Assembly (NCBI GenBank): GCA_001464165.1
Contig: LNEX01000261.1
Span: 1-29,186 of the forward strand
DNA length: 29,186 nucleotides
From: a bacterium Ga0077546
Lineage (GTDB): Bacteria > Cyanobacteriota > Vampirovibrionia > Obscuribacterales > Obscuribacteraceae
Reading direction: 5' to 3'
Below are positions 16,422 to 25,438 of this stretch, piece by piece. The translations under genes were made by a program, and so were the position numbers. The notes under the pieces were generated by a model, which made no database searches, had not been told where the DNA came from, and was given only the letters and a program-made list of their open reading frames with translations. Positions within the stretch are counted from its first letter, which is position 1. The number at the start of each line of letters is the position of its first letter.

Positions 16422-19400
16422 GTGAATCTTTCGCGCCTCTTCATTATGCGTCCCGTGATGACGACACTATTGATGGTGGCACTGGTAATATTCGGTCTGA
16501 TCGCCTATGTCACTTTGCCTGTTAATGATTTGCCTGCAGTTGATTTTCCTACCATAACTGTCAGCGCTGGCTTGCCTGGTGCAAATGGCGAAACCATGGC
16601 CTCGGCTGTGGCTACTCCTTTAGAAAAACAGTTTAGTGGCATTGCCGGTTTAGAGTCGATGAACTCCACTTCTGCCACTGGTATTACTTCTATTACTTTG
16701 CAGTTTGCCTTGAACCGCAGCATCGATGGTGCGGCTCAAGACGTGCAAGCTGCTATTGTGGCCGCTCGCCCCTGGCTGCCCGCTAGCATGCCAAGCCCAC
16801 CAACATTTCGTAAGGTCAATCCTTCTGATTCGCCTATTCTTTTCGTTGCTCTTAGCTCTAAAACTTTGCCACTTTATACTGTTGATGAATATGCCGAAAA
16901 CGTAATTGCGCCGCGTCTTTCAATGACTTCTGGTGTGGCTCAAGTACAGGTGATGGGCTCGCAAATATACGCTCCTCATATACAAGTAGATCCTCGTAAA
17001 TTGGCTGCTTACGGCATTGGTATAGATGAAGTGGCAGCGGCCGTGCGTCAGGCTAATGTCAATTTGCCAACGGGTACACTCCATGGCCCTGATACCGCCT
17101 ATAACATAAGGGTAAATGGACAGCTCTTTAATGCGGAGGCTTTTAAGCCTCTTATTATTGCCTATCGCAAGGGCGCACCGGTGCGCATACGAGATATTGG
17201 CACAGTGATTGACAGTGTGCAGACAGATAAAGTAGCTAGTTGGTATAACGGCCGCCGTGGCATCATTCTCACTGTGCAGCGGCAGCCAGGCACTAACACT
17301 ATTGCCATTGTTGACGATATCAAGAAAATGATGCCTAACTTTAGGGCAATTTTGCCTGGGGCTGTAGATTTGGAGATTCTCTATGACCGCAGTGTTTCAA
17401 TTAGACGTTCTGTGGGTGATGTCAAAGCCACTCTAGTAATCACTGTTTTCTTAGTCGTTTTTGTAATTATTCTTGCTCTGGGTAGTTTGCCTACTACTCT
17501 AATTGCCAGTGTTACTCTGCCAATTGTCTTGATGGGTACATTTGCTGCTATTAAGCTTTTTGGCTTCACGCTGAATAATATTTCGCTCATGGCTCTCACG
17601 CTTTCTGTCGGTTTTATTATTGATGACGCCATTGTTGTACTAGAGAATATTGTGCGCCATATTGAAGCGGGTGAACCGCCTTTGCTGGCTGCTGTTAACG
17701 GTTCGCGTGAAATTGGCTTTACGGTTGTCTCTATGACAGTGTCTTTGATCGCTGTCTTTATTCCTATATTGTTTCTTGGCGGCATCATAGGCCGCCTCTT
17801 TTTTGAATTTGCTGTCACTATTTCAGTAGCGATTTTGATTTCTGGTTTTGTTGCACTTAGCCTTACTCCGATGCTTTGTGCTCGCTTCTTGCGCGCTAGC
17901 AGTTCGCTCAGTCATCGAGGTTGGTTGCACCGCCTTTCAGATAGCCTGTTTGGTCACTTGCAAGCAGCATATGATTTTACTTTGAAGCCAGCGTTGCAGC
18001 ATAAGCGTTTGGTTCTACTCAGTTTCGTTTTGATGATAGTGGCCACCGGGTTTTTGCTTAAAGAAGTACCTAAGGGCTTCATGCCGACTGAAGATACTGG
18101 CCAGATTTTTGGAATGACTCAAGCAATTGAAGGCATATCTTTTACCGAGATGGTCAAGCACCAACAAATGCTTGCCAGTATAGTGCTTGAAAATGAAAGC
18201 ATTCGTGGTGCCATGTCTAGTGTTGGCGCTAGTGGCCCCAATCAAGCTGTTAATCAAGGCCGTATTTTTATGGTCTTAAAAGATAGAGCAGACAGACCTG
18301 GTCATGCATCTCTTGATCAAGTCATTCAAGATTTGCGCAAAAAGACAGCCAATGTTCCCGGTATCAATTTGTTTATGCAAAATCTTGGTGGCATTCGCAT
18401 CGGTGGGCAGCTTACAAAGGCACAGTATCAAGTGACGCTCTCTGGCTCTGAGCTGCAAGAATTGTATAAAGCTTCTCGTGATTTTGAAGCGAAACTTAAA
18501 GCTATGCCTAATTTGCAAGATGTGAACAGCGATTTACAAGTAAAGAATTTGCAGTTAAATGTTGAGATTGACAGAGACAAGTGTGCTCGCCTCGGCATTA
18601 ATGTGCAGCAAGTGCAAGATGCTCTCAATAACGCTTATTCTGCCAGGCAAGTGTCAGTGATTTATACCCCTACCAATCAATATTGGGTGATACTCGAAGT
18701 CGAGCCCCAATATACCGAAGACCCCTCGATGTTGCACTGGTTTTTCGTTCGTGCAGGTAATGGTCAGCTCGTTCCACTTGATACGCTAGCTACTGTAGAC
18801 CGTGGTGCTGGGCCACTTTTGGTTAATCACCTCGGCCAGTTTCCTTCGGTCACTGTATCATTTAACCTTAAGCCAGGGGTTGCTTTGAGTGAAGCTGTTG
18901 CTCCAGTAAAAGAATTAGTTGCTCACGGACTGCCTGAAGATATTACTGGTAGCTTCCAAGGAACAGCCCAGGCTTTTGAGAGTTCTACTCAAAACTTGGG
19001 CGCTTTGCTTCTCATTTCTATTATTGTCATATACATAGTTCTCGGCATACTTTATGAGAGCTTTGTGCACCCAATTACTATTTTGTCAGGGCTGCCTTCA
19101 GCTGGTTTAGGGGCGTTATTGACTTTGATTATTTTCAATATGAATCTAGATGTATACGGATTCTTAGGTTTGATATTGTTAGTTGGCATTGTCAAAAAGA
19201 ATGCCATCATGATGATTGATTTTGCAGTTGATGTGCAGCGCGAACAAAATCTCAAAACTGAGGCCGCCATATATCAAGCCTGTTTAGTGCGCTTTCGCCC
19301 TATTATGATGACTACTATGGCAGCGATTTTGGGTAGTTTGCCGATTGCCATAGGCTTTGGCGAAAGTGGTGGGTCAAGGCAAACACTCGGTATGACTGTT

Positions 19401-19604
19401 GTCGGCGGTCTGCTAGTATCGCAGCTGGTGACTTTGTATATTACGCCAGTATTTTATATCTATCTTGATCGCTTTCAGCATTTTGTAAAAGGGATGACTG
19501 TTTTTCGTTTGCGCTCTAGTGAAAGAGCCAGAGCTACTGGTGCAAGTAACGGGCCAAGTGATGGGCCAGCAGGGCCTGTAGAAAACTTTGAGGATGCCAA
19601 ATGA
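16422..19604 (+). CDS. RND multidrug efflux permease, HAE1 family, MdtB-like
   Basis: 1060 residues, full length for the family. Proton-driven inner-membrane pump with 12 transmembrane helices and two large periplasmic loops. It starts MNLSRLFIMRPVMTTLLMVA with the first helix. The porter loop has LPGANGETMASAVATPLEKQ. The proton relay is intact: GFIIDDAIVVLENI in helix 4 (D401, D402) and VKKNAIMMIDFA in helix 10 (K926, equivalent to AcrB Lys940). It ends with ITPVFYIYLD and a Gly/Pro/Ser-rich 40-residue tail. GTG start 4 bp after the adaptor stop, without a good Shine-Dalgarno, so probably translationally coupled. With the next gene it forms a tandem pair like MdtB/MdtC, which assemble as mixed trimers. 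Confidence 0.95.
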   Translation: MNLSRLFIMRPVMTTLLMVALVIFGLIAYVTLPVNDLPAVDFPTITVSAGLPGANGETMASAVATPLEKQFSGIAGLESMNSTSATGITSITLQFALNRSIDGAAQDVQAAIVAARPWLPASMPSPPTFRKVNPSDSPILFVALSSKTLPLYTVDEYAENVIAPRLSMTSGVAQVQVMGSQIYAPHIQVDPRKLAAYGIGIDEVAAAVRQANVNLPTGTLHGPDTAYNIRVNGQLFNAEAFKPLIIAYRKGAPVRIRDIGTVIDSVQTDKVASWYNGRRGIILTVQRQPGTNTIAIVDDIKKMMPNFRAILPGAVDLEILYDRSVSIRRSVGDVKATLVITVFLVVFVIILALGSLPTTLIASVTLPIVLMGTFAAIKLFGFTLNNISLMALTLSVGFIIDDAIVVLENIVRHIEAGEPPLLAAVNGSREIGFTVVSMTVSLIAVFIPILFLGGIIGRLFFEFAVTISVAILISGFVALSLTPMLCARFLRASSSLSHRGWLHRLSDSLFGHLQAAYDFTLKPALQHKRLVLLSFVLMIVATGFLLKEVPKGFMPTEDTGQIFGMTQAIEGISFTEMVKHQQMLASIVLENESIRGAMSSVGASGPNQAVNQGRIFMVLKDRADRPGHASLDQVIQDLRKKTANVPGINLFMQNLGGIRIGGQLTKAQYQVTLSGSELQELYKASRDFEAKLKAMPNLQDVNSDLQVKNLQLNVEIDRDKCARLGINVQQVQDALNNAYSARQVSVIYTPTNQYWVILEVEPQYTEDPSMLHWFFVRAGNGQLVPLDTLATVDRGAGPLLVNHLGQFPSVTVSFNLKPGVALSEAVAPVKELVAHGLPEDITGSFQGTAQAFESSTQNLGALLLISIIVIYIVLGILYESFVHPITILSGLPSAGLGALLTLIIFNMNLDVYGFLGLILLVGIVKKNAIMMIDFAVDVQREQNLKTEAAIYQACLVRFRPIMMTTMAAILGSLPIAIGFGESGGSRQTLGMTVVGGLLVSQLVTLYITPVFYIYLDRFQHFVKGMTVFRLRSSERARATGASNGPSDGPAGPVENFEDAK

Positions 19605-22600
19605 ATCTCAGCGCCATCTTTATTAAGCGGCCAGTGATGACCACCTTGGTGATGATTGCCATCCTTTTCTTCGGTCTGATGGGCTATCAGGCTTTGCCGA
19701 TTAGCGATTTACCTAACGTCGATTTTCCTACCCTGCAGGTGACCGGAACTCTTCCTGGTGCCAGCGCTGAGACCATGGCATCAGCCGTTTCAATGCCGTT
19801 AGAGAAGCAATTTGCCACTATCGCTGGCCTGACTCAGATGACTTCAACTAGCACTCTTAGTCAGTCGCTCATAACTTTGCAGTTTGACCCAGCGCGTGAT
19901 ATGGACGGCGCCTCTCTTGATGTGCAAGCAGCTATTACGGCTGCTTCTAAACAACTGCCTCCGCAAATGTCTATGCCTCCGACATTTTCTAAAGTAAACC
20001 CCGCCAGTCAACCGGTCATATATTTAGCCCTAAGCTCTGATAGTTTACCCCTGCACCAAGTCGATTATTTTGCTGAAACACTAATTGCTCAACGTATCTC
20101 GCGGGTAAGCGGTGTGGCCCAGGTGCAGGTCAATGGCTCGCAGGCTTATGCTGTTAGGGTGCAGGTCAATCCACAAAGACTAGCCTCTTATGGCCTTGGC
20201 ATAAATGATGTCATGAATGCAGTAGTGTCAGCTAACCAGAATCAGCCAACAGGAACGCTTTGGGGTAAGCATCAGGCTTTCACTATTCAGTCTAATGGTC
20301 AGCTTCTCAGTGCCGATGCTTACAAACCGGTGATTGTTGCTTATCAGAACAATGCTCCCATTCGCTTAGAAAACCTAGGCAGTGTCATTGATAGTGTGCA
20401 AAATGATAAGTCTGGCGGTATCTACAACGGTAAGCCAGCCATTATTTTAGCGGTGCTGAAGCAACCTGGTGCCAATACCATTCAGGTAGTAGATAGTATC
20501 AAGAAGCTCTTGCCGACGTTCACCGCATTGACCCCTGCCAATGTTCATTTAGAGGTGCTCTACGACCAGTCGCAAACCATTCGCGAATCGGTCAAAGACG
20601 TGCAGATCACTTTACTTTTGACAGTTGCCTTGGTGGTGCTGGTTATTTTTGTCTTCCTGGGAAATCTTTCCGCCACGGTCATTCCCAGTTTAGCTTTGCC
20701 TATTTCGGTGGTGGGTACCTTTGCCGCCATGAAGCTATTGGGCTTTAGCTTAGATAACCTTTCGCTGATGGCCCTTTCGCTTTCGGTAGGATTTGTTGTT
20801 GATGACGCCATTGTCATGCTAGAGAATATTGTCCGCCACCTAGAAATGGGCGAGACGCCCATGGAAGCTGCACTTAATGGTTCAAGAGAAATTGGCTTTA
20901 CAATTTTATCAATGACATTGTCATTGGTAGCAGTATTTATTCCAGTATTGCTTTTGCCTGGTATTGTCGGTCGTTTGTTCAACGAATTTGCTGTAACAAT
21001 TTCAGTGGCTATTCTGATTTCTGGCTTCATTTCTATCAGCCTTACACCGATGCTCTGCAGCCGTTTTCTCAAGGCCGAGAAGAAAGGAGAGCAAGGCATA
21101 TTTGTCAGGGCTTCAGAGAGCGTTTTTAAGCGTGCCCTAGGGTTTTATGACTGGTCGCTTTCGATTGCCATGAACAACAAGGCTTCTGTGCTGGTGGTTT
21201 TTGCCATGATGTTCATTGCTACCGGTTATCTCTTTGCCGTCATTCCTAAAGGTTTTATGCCTATAGAAGATACCGGTCAAATTGTTTGTATGACCGAGGC
21301 AGACCAAGGCACCTCATATGATGCCATGGTCAAATTGCACAAAACTATGACTGACATAATTGCCAAAGATTCTAATGTGCATAGCTATATGTCGAGTTTA
21401 GGCGTGGGTAACGGTAGCCCTAATATTGCTCTCAATCAAGGTCGCATATTAATTGTGCTCAAACCTAAAGATTTGCGCTTGCCCGTTCACGATGTTATCG
21501 CCGAGCTATCCACTAAGCTTGCTACTGTTCCTGGTATCAATGCATATTTGCAAAACCCACCCACTATTACCATTGGTGGTCAGGTAACTAAATCGCTTTA
21601 TCAATTTACTTTGTCGAGCCCGAACCGCGATGAACTTTACGCCGCTGGTTATACTTTGCTAGACAAGGTAAAGGCGCTGCCTGGGGTCGTTGACGTTGCT
21701 AGTGATATGCAAGTAGACAACCCTGAAGTGCATATTGAAGTTAATCGCGACAAGTGTTCGCAGCTCGGGCTCACCATGCGCGAAGTTGAAGACGCTCTTT
21801 CGACGGCTTACGCGACGCGGCAGATTTCAACCATGTACACTGCTGCCAATCAGTACTGGGTGATTATTGAAGTAGAGCCCCGTTTCTACCGCGACCCTTC
21901 TGTGCTCAAGCAGCTCTTCTTGCATACGGCAACTGGGCGCTTGGTGCCCCTTGATACTATCGCTGAGATAAAAACAGGAGTAGGACCCCTGCTGGTCAAT
22001 CACCTTGGTCAGTTTTCATCGGTGACTATTTCGTTTAATTTGCTGCCGGGGAAATCACTAGGTGAAGCTGTGGGCGAGATTAATCGCTTGGCTCAGCTCA
22101 ATGTGCCAAAGTCTGTTACTACGGCCTTTCAAGGCACGGCAGAGGCCTTTGAGGACTCATTTCAGAACCTGTGGATTCTGTTAGCCATTGCCGTACTCGT
22201 TATTTATATCGTGCTCGGGATTCTCTATGAGAGCTTTATTCATCCGGTCACTATTCTCTCTGGCCTGCCATCAGCAGGTCTTGGTGCTCTAATTGTGCTA
22301 CTTGTTACTAAGCACGACTTGGATATTTACGGGTTTCTTGGCTTAATTATGTTGATTGGTATCGTCAAGAAAAATGCCATCATGATGATTGACTTTGCTT
22401 TAGATGCAGAGCGTGAGCAGGGTAAGCCACCGGAGCAAGCTATTTATGAAGCCTGTCTGACGCGCTTTAGGCCAATCATGATGACCACCATGGCAGCTCT
22501 TATGGGCGCAGTGCCAATTGCGATTGGCCTTGGTGCAGGCTCCGAATCGCGGCAACCCTTGGGATTAACTGTTGTTGGCGGCTTGCTGGTATCGCAAGTG

Positions 22601-22684
22601 GTGACACTCTATATTACTCCTGTGTTTTATATTTATCTTGACCGCCTGCAAACGCGATTGATGCAGAAGCCTCGGAAGTCCTAA
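19601..22684 (+). CDS. RND multidrug efflux permease, HAE1 family, MdtC-like
   Basis: 1027 residues. Second permease of the pair, overlapping the first by ATGA (4 bp), which implies coupled translation and near-equal synthesis. It begins MNLSAIFIKRPVMTTLVMIA. The porter loop has LPGASAETMASAVSMPLEKQ. The proton relay residues are D401-D402 (GFVVDDAIVMLENI) and K924 (VKKNAIMMIDFA), all present, so this subunit should be proton-competent as well. It ends at ITPVFYIYLDRLQTRLMQ without the long tail of its partner. The two permeases are clearly paralogous along their whole length yet diverged throughout, which points to an old duplication. A long hairpin begins at the base after the stop codon. 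Confidence 0.95.
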   Translation: MNLSAIFIKRPVMTTLVMIAILFFGLMGYQALPISDLPNVDFPTLQVTGTLPGASAETMASAVSMPLEKQFATIAGLTQMTSTSTLSQSLITLQFDPARDMDGASLDVQAAITAASKQLPPQMSMPPTFSKVNPASQPVIYLALSSDSLPLHQVDYFAETLIAQRISRVSGVAQVQVNGSQAYAVRVQVNPQRLASYGLGINDVMNAVVSANQNQPTGTLWGKHQAFTIQSNGQLLSADAYKPVIVAYQNNAPIRLENLGSVIDSVQNDKSGGIYNGKPAIILAVLKQPGANTIQVVDSIKKLLPTFTALTPANVHLEVLYDQSQTIRESVKDVQITLLLTVALVVLVIFVFLGNLSATVIPSLALPISVVGTFAAMKLLGFSLDNLSLMALSLSVGFVVDDAIVMLENIVRHLEMGETPMEAALNGSREIGFTILSMTLSLVAVFIPVLLLPGIVGRLFNEFAVTISVAILISGFISISLTPMLCSRFLKAEKKGEQGIFVRASESVFKRALGFYDWSLSIAMNNKASVLVVFAMMFIATGYLFAVIPKGFMPIEDTGQIVCMTEADQGTSYDAMVKLHKTMTDIIAKDSNVHSYMSSLGVGNGSPNIALNQGRILIVLKPKDLRLPVHDVIAELSTKLATVPGINAYLQNPPTITIGGQVTKSLYQFTLSSPNRDELYAAGYTLLDKVKALPGVVDVASDMQVDNPEVHIEVNRDKCSQLGLTMREVEDALSTAYATRQISTMYTAANQYWVIIEVEPRFYRDPSVLKQLFLHTATGRLVPLDTIAEIKTGVGPLLVNHLGQFSSVTISFNLLPGKSLGEAVGEINRLAQLNVPKSVTTAFQGTAEAFEDSFQNLWILLAIAVLVIYIVLGILYESFIHPVTILSGLPSAGLGALIVLLVTKHDLDIYGFLGLIMLIGIVKKNAIMMIDFALDAEREQGKPPEQAIYEACLTRFRPIMMTTMAALMGAVPIAIGLGAGSESRQPLGLTVVGGLLVSQVVTLYITPVFYIYLDRLQTRLMQKPRKS

Positions 22685-22731
22685 AGCAGAATCTTCTTCC
22701 TGCCCAAGATAGGCTGGAAGAAGATTCTGCT
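22685..22731 (+). terminator. Long hairpin directly after the RND operon
   Basis: Perfect 16-bp arms, AGCAGAATCTTCTTCC (22685-22700) and its complement (22716-22731). They are extended inward by GCC/GGC after one T-T mismatch, leaving a 7-base loop. A second, competing pair CTAAAGC/GCTTTAG (22681-22687, 22735-22741) includes the stop codon. Only a weak CTTT follows instead of a U tract. It may terminate poorly, act as a 3'-end stabiliser, or block exonucleases. Confidence 0.65.
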
Positions 22732-22747
22732 CAGGCTTTAGTCGGCC

Positions 22748-22825
22748 GTGAAGTGGTTGCTAGCGTGGCTGCTGTTTAGTCTGGTCTACTTGTATCTCTT
22801 GCGCGGGCTCATTGAGCTACTGTAA
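22748..22825 (+). CDS. Candidate 25-residue single-helix membrane peptide downstream of the RND pump
   Basis: GTG 22748 to TAA 22825 encodes 25 residues that are almost entirely Leu/Trp/Tyr/Val/Phe, bracketed by a lysine at position 2 and an Arg/Glu near the end (starts MKWLLAWLLFSLVYLYLL). That is the make-up of one transmembrane helix with positive-inside charge. It follows the pump hairpin by 16 bp, and its last 17 bp overlap the 3' end of the convergent gene. No proper ribosome binding site is visible and the start is GTG, so this is speculative. If real, it could be a small pump-associated protein in the manner of AcrZ. Confidence 0.3.
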   Translation: MKWLLAWLLFSLVYLYLLRGLIELL

Positions 22826-24395
22826 TGGTTCCCAACCGATAGGCACCATCCGCTAGCTTGCCGTCCATTGCCAGCGGCAATGGGGGAAAGAATCCGGAAC
22901 GGTCAGTAATTTTCACGCAGACATCTACTTTGTTCCTGCCTTTTAGAGAAGACAAGATATCAGATGGCACCTTGACTCTGACAGTGTCCCAGGTTAGACC
23001 AGCTTTCAGTGAGGCTGCGCTATCGCTTTGAGTAAGAGCAGTGCCTGCCGGAAGCAATTTTCTCAGCTGCATTGCGGAGTTCTCAGCGGCCAGAATCGCA
23101 CCACTTTGGCGGTCGCGGAGTTGAACTTGAATGGTCCAATCGGAATAGATTGGTGATACTCCTTCATTGGTCCAGAGATAACTAATTTTAGTGGCACTTG
23201 CTGGCGTGACTGTAGGTTCTAGTACTGCTCTGGCAATGCGATATCTATAGCCCAGGAGTTTGCCAATGTTTTCTATGTTTTGGCGAGTGGCCGTTGGGTG
23301 CTCATGGGAAAAGTTGGCTGAAGCTATGCATAAATGGAATTGTCTTATGGCATCAATGGCAGTTTTACCTAGATCTACTGAGCGTCCATTTTGCACTCCC
23401 CATGAGCCAACAAATTCACAAAGGGCGGGTGCGGTTTTCCAGCGATCCTTTATTATAGTAAAAACGTCTGGACTGCCATCTGGTGGCTGTTTGAAGTTGC
23501 TAAAGTATTCCCCGCCCAAGCAGTCTCTGCGGGTGCCGATATAAGGGGAGCGGCCTAGGGCATAGGACAAACCAGCTGTTTCAGCGATCATCATGCAGAG
23601 CTGAGTTCTTTTGAATCTATCAACATAAGAGTCAACGATGGCTCGTTTGGTCGCCAGCGTAGCTGTTGTAGAACCAGATACTGAGGTCATCAGGTAGAAC
23701 TGCTTCTGAAAGTTTGAACTTGACCCCTGCCTAATGTTCTGGCCTGGGGCAGGGGTTGGATAGGGAACCGGATCATTGACATGCCACTCCCCAAAGTTTC
23801 CATATGAGCGAATGTCTATCCAGGCAATCCTGGGCTCGCCATCGTATTTGGCAGCTAAGGCTGCGATAAGTGCACTATTTCTGGTAATAAAATCAGAGTC
23901 ATTCCAGTCAGGAACATATACGCGACCGCCTGCTGTCTTAGTGAAGTAGAACCCCAGTGGCATGTCCTGAATTAAGTAATTCGGCACGTCAATATTATCA
24001 CCGCTATTAGGAGAGGAGCTGAGAGCGACAATTCCGAGAGCGAATTTCTTGCCCTGTGCTGTTGCACGTTGTATGTCTCTTTCAATTGTATTGGTAAAGT
24101 CATATTGACCCCTGACCGGCTCTAGCTCTCGCCAGCTGTACCTTTTGTAGACGCAGTGGTCAGGCAGATAGCCGTTGGTTTTGGCAAATCCCGCTGCTGT
24201 TACATAGCCTCTGCCCGGACCAGAAACGTCTGGCTCGCTAAAGCTAATCGCTCGGGGATCAATTACAAGTGGGCCCGGGCTCTGAGCAATTGCTGGCCCG
24301 CTTGCCATCAGAGCAGATGTTAGAACTATTGAGGCGAGTTTGAGGCGACGAGCTAGAGTTGTCTTTTTGATTGTTTTCTTTTGATTGGTAAGCAT
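22809..24395 (-). CDS. Exported TIM-barrel glycoside-hydrolase-like protein with DUF4832-like domain
   Basis: 528 residues with a perfect ribosome binding site (AAAGGAG, eight bases before ATG 24395). The signal peptide is LASIVLTSALMASGPAIAQ. Residues about 60-380 resemble a beta-galactosidase/GH-type TIM barrel: CVYKRYSWRELEPVRGQYDF, GKKFALGIVAL and IAWIDIRSYGNFGEWH, where the Glu after FG sits where such barrels carry a catalytic acid. The C-terminal part begins LGYRYRIARAVLEPTV and continues ISYLWTNEGVSPIYSDWTI, the pattern of the DUF4832 beta-sandwich that follows such barrels. It is probably a periplasmic or secreted carbohydrate-active or carbohydrate-binding protein; the substrate is unknown. 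It lies 83 bp downstream of the TadE-like gene on the same strand. Confidence 0.75.
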   Translation of the reverse strand: MLTNQKKTIKKTTLARRLKLASIVLTSALMASGPAIAQSPGPLVIDPRAISFSEPDVSGPGRGYVTAAGFAKTNGYLPDHCVYKRYSWRELEPVRGQYDFTNTIERDIQRATAQGKKFALGIVALSSSPNSGDNIDVPNYLIQDMPLGFYFTKTAGGRVYVPDWNDSDFITRNSALIAALAAKYDGEPRIAWIDIRSYGNFGEWHVNDPVPYPTPAPGQNIRQGSSSNFQKQFYLMTSVSGSTTATLATKRAIVDSYVDRFKRTQLCMMIAETAGLSYALGRSPYIGTRRDCLGGEYFSNFKQPPDGSPDVFTIIKDRWKTAPALCEFVGSWGVQNGRSVDLGKTAIDAIRQFHLCIASANFSHEHPTATRQNIENIGKLLGYRYRIARAVLEPTVTPASATKISYLWTNEGVSPIYSDWTIQVQLRDRQSGAILAAENSAMQLRKLLPAGTALTQSDSAASLKAGLTWDTVRVKVPSDILSSLKGRNKVDVCVKITDRSGFFPPLPLAMDGKLADGAYRLGTITVAQ

Positions 24396-24461
24396 TAATA
24401 GATCTCCTTTCTAGTAAGCACTGTTTTTGGTGGTGCCTTCCTGCTCAGAGGCATGAATGAG

Positions 24462-24481
24462 TAATCGAACCGCTTCGATTA
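24462..24481 (-). terminator. Hairpin overlapping the stop codon of the TadE-like gene
   Basis: TAATCGAA, loop of four, TTCGATTA, a perfect 8-bp stem. On the minus strand it begins with the TAA stop codon itself. No U tract follows, so it may be an attenuating or processing hairpin inside the two-gene unit rather than a full terminator. Confidence 0.45.
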
Positions 24482-25120
24482 GTACAGAGATGGTCTGCTG
24501 TTGAAGTAAAGATTTTTAGGTACTGGTGGAGCAACTGGCGGTGCCTGTCCGTCGACGTGGCGGAGGTTGTTAATGGCTATGTCGTAAGGGAATTTCCACA
24601 CTGGCATGTTGTGTCTGGGTGCAATTATTGGTAAATAGACTGAAATCTCAGACTGCGGAGATTGCTGAGAATATGGATAGGGGCTTATGGCAATGGCCGC
24701 ACAGATGCGGTTGGCCGGGATTAGAGCAACTGCAGTGTCCTGAAGATTGACTGAAACGGGCAGTACACTTCCCTCTAGGAGTGGGAAATCAGCCGAAGCG
24801 CTTATAGATATAGCTTGATCGTCACCGATGGTTGTTTCTTTAACTGCCAGTTTGAGGCGCTGACATTTTAGTCCTGATTTAGTGCAAAGTTCAGTGACAA
24901 CGGCTTTGACATGGCTCTCTGGATTCTCACTAGGCGGCAAATTGACGGCGTAGTTTGCCGCTTGTATCAATACAAATGAAAGCTTCTGTTTATAGATCGC
25001 CGCTAGTCCGGTGTCCATAAGTAGGAATGAAGCAATCACTACCATTGGTACCATGATCATCAGATCGACGACCCCCAGTATCGCCCCAGCCTGACCCCGT
25101 CGCCTTGCCTTGTAACGCAT
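24479..25120 (-). CDS. TadE/TadG-like membrane-anchored pseudopilin-type protein
   Basis: 213 residues with a perfect ribosome binding site (AAAAGGAG, eight bases before ATG 25120). It starts with a basic stretch (MRYKARRRGQAGAILGVVD) followed by one transmembrane helix, about residues 15-37 (LMIMVPMVVIASFLLMDTGLAAIY), then an extracytoplasmic domain. This RRRGQA-hydrophobic arrangement is that of TadE/TadG minor pilin-like proteins of Flp/Tad systems. The rest (CTKSGLKCQRLKL, repeated beta-rich segments, Pro-rich tail) is not specific. No other tad genes (CpaF/TadA ATPase, TadB/C, RcpA) are in the window, so a link with pili is only suggested. It is probably cotranscribed with the downstream exported TIM-barrel gene. 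Confidence 0.6.
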   Translation of the reverse strand: MRYKARRRGQAGAILGVVDLMIMVPMVVIASFLLMDTGLAAIYKQKLSFVLIQAANYAVNLPPSENPESHVKAVVTELCTKSGLKCQRLKLAVKETTIGDDQAISISASADFPLLEGSVLPVSVNLQDTAVALIPANRICAAIAISPYPYSQQSPQSEISVYLPIIAPRHNMPVWKFPYDIAINNLRHVDGQAPPVAPPVPKNLYFNSRPSLY

Positions 25121-25438
25121 TGCTTATGCTCCTTTTCGGACAGTTGTCTAGTCAAAGTGATCTGCGCCTTTTTCAAAGCGACGGTGGCTTTCTGGTTGAA
25201 CGGTGCGTTGGGTCCGAACCCGCGTAAACGGAGGACCGGTTGGCAATGTTTATTCGTTTATTTAGGTCTAGTAATCAGCGTGTGCTAACTTAGGCGAACA
25301 CTGCTTAGAATTCGTTTGATACAGAGAGTATTCAACAGGCAACGTAAAAATTACGTAAGCCTATAAACGTATTTGAAAAATAGGTGATCAACTTCTACTG
25401 AAGGCACTATCCGCTTTGATGTTTCAAGTCAGTTATTT
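25121..25438. other. Intergenic leader region of the TadE-like gene
   Basis: 318 bp between the end of the AraC-family gene and the TadE-like start. No gene is seen. It has a compact palindrome, ACGTAA-AAA-TTACGT (25342-25356), and a GC-rich stretch with GGTCC/GGACC arms (near 25210-25242) that could fold in the leader RNA. The CGCACCGTTCAACC context on the minus strand made me consider a cyclic-di-GMP riboswitch, but the conserved core is not there. Confidence 0.4.

Noticed and set aside
17381..17818. Minus-strand frame of 145 codons inside the first RND permease
   Set aside because: Same position and composition as the shadow in the paralogue, so it is a by-product of the helix codons.
20560..21099. 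Minus-strand frame of 179 codons inside the second RND permease
   Set aside because: Antisense shadow of the conserved membrane helices; Ser/Thr/Ile-rich low-information product.
25190..25250. Possible tRNA T-arm (GGGTCCGAACCC) or cyclic-di-GMP riboswitch
   Set aside because: No acceptor or anticodon arms can be built around it, and the conserved core of the riboswitch is absent.
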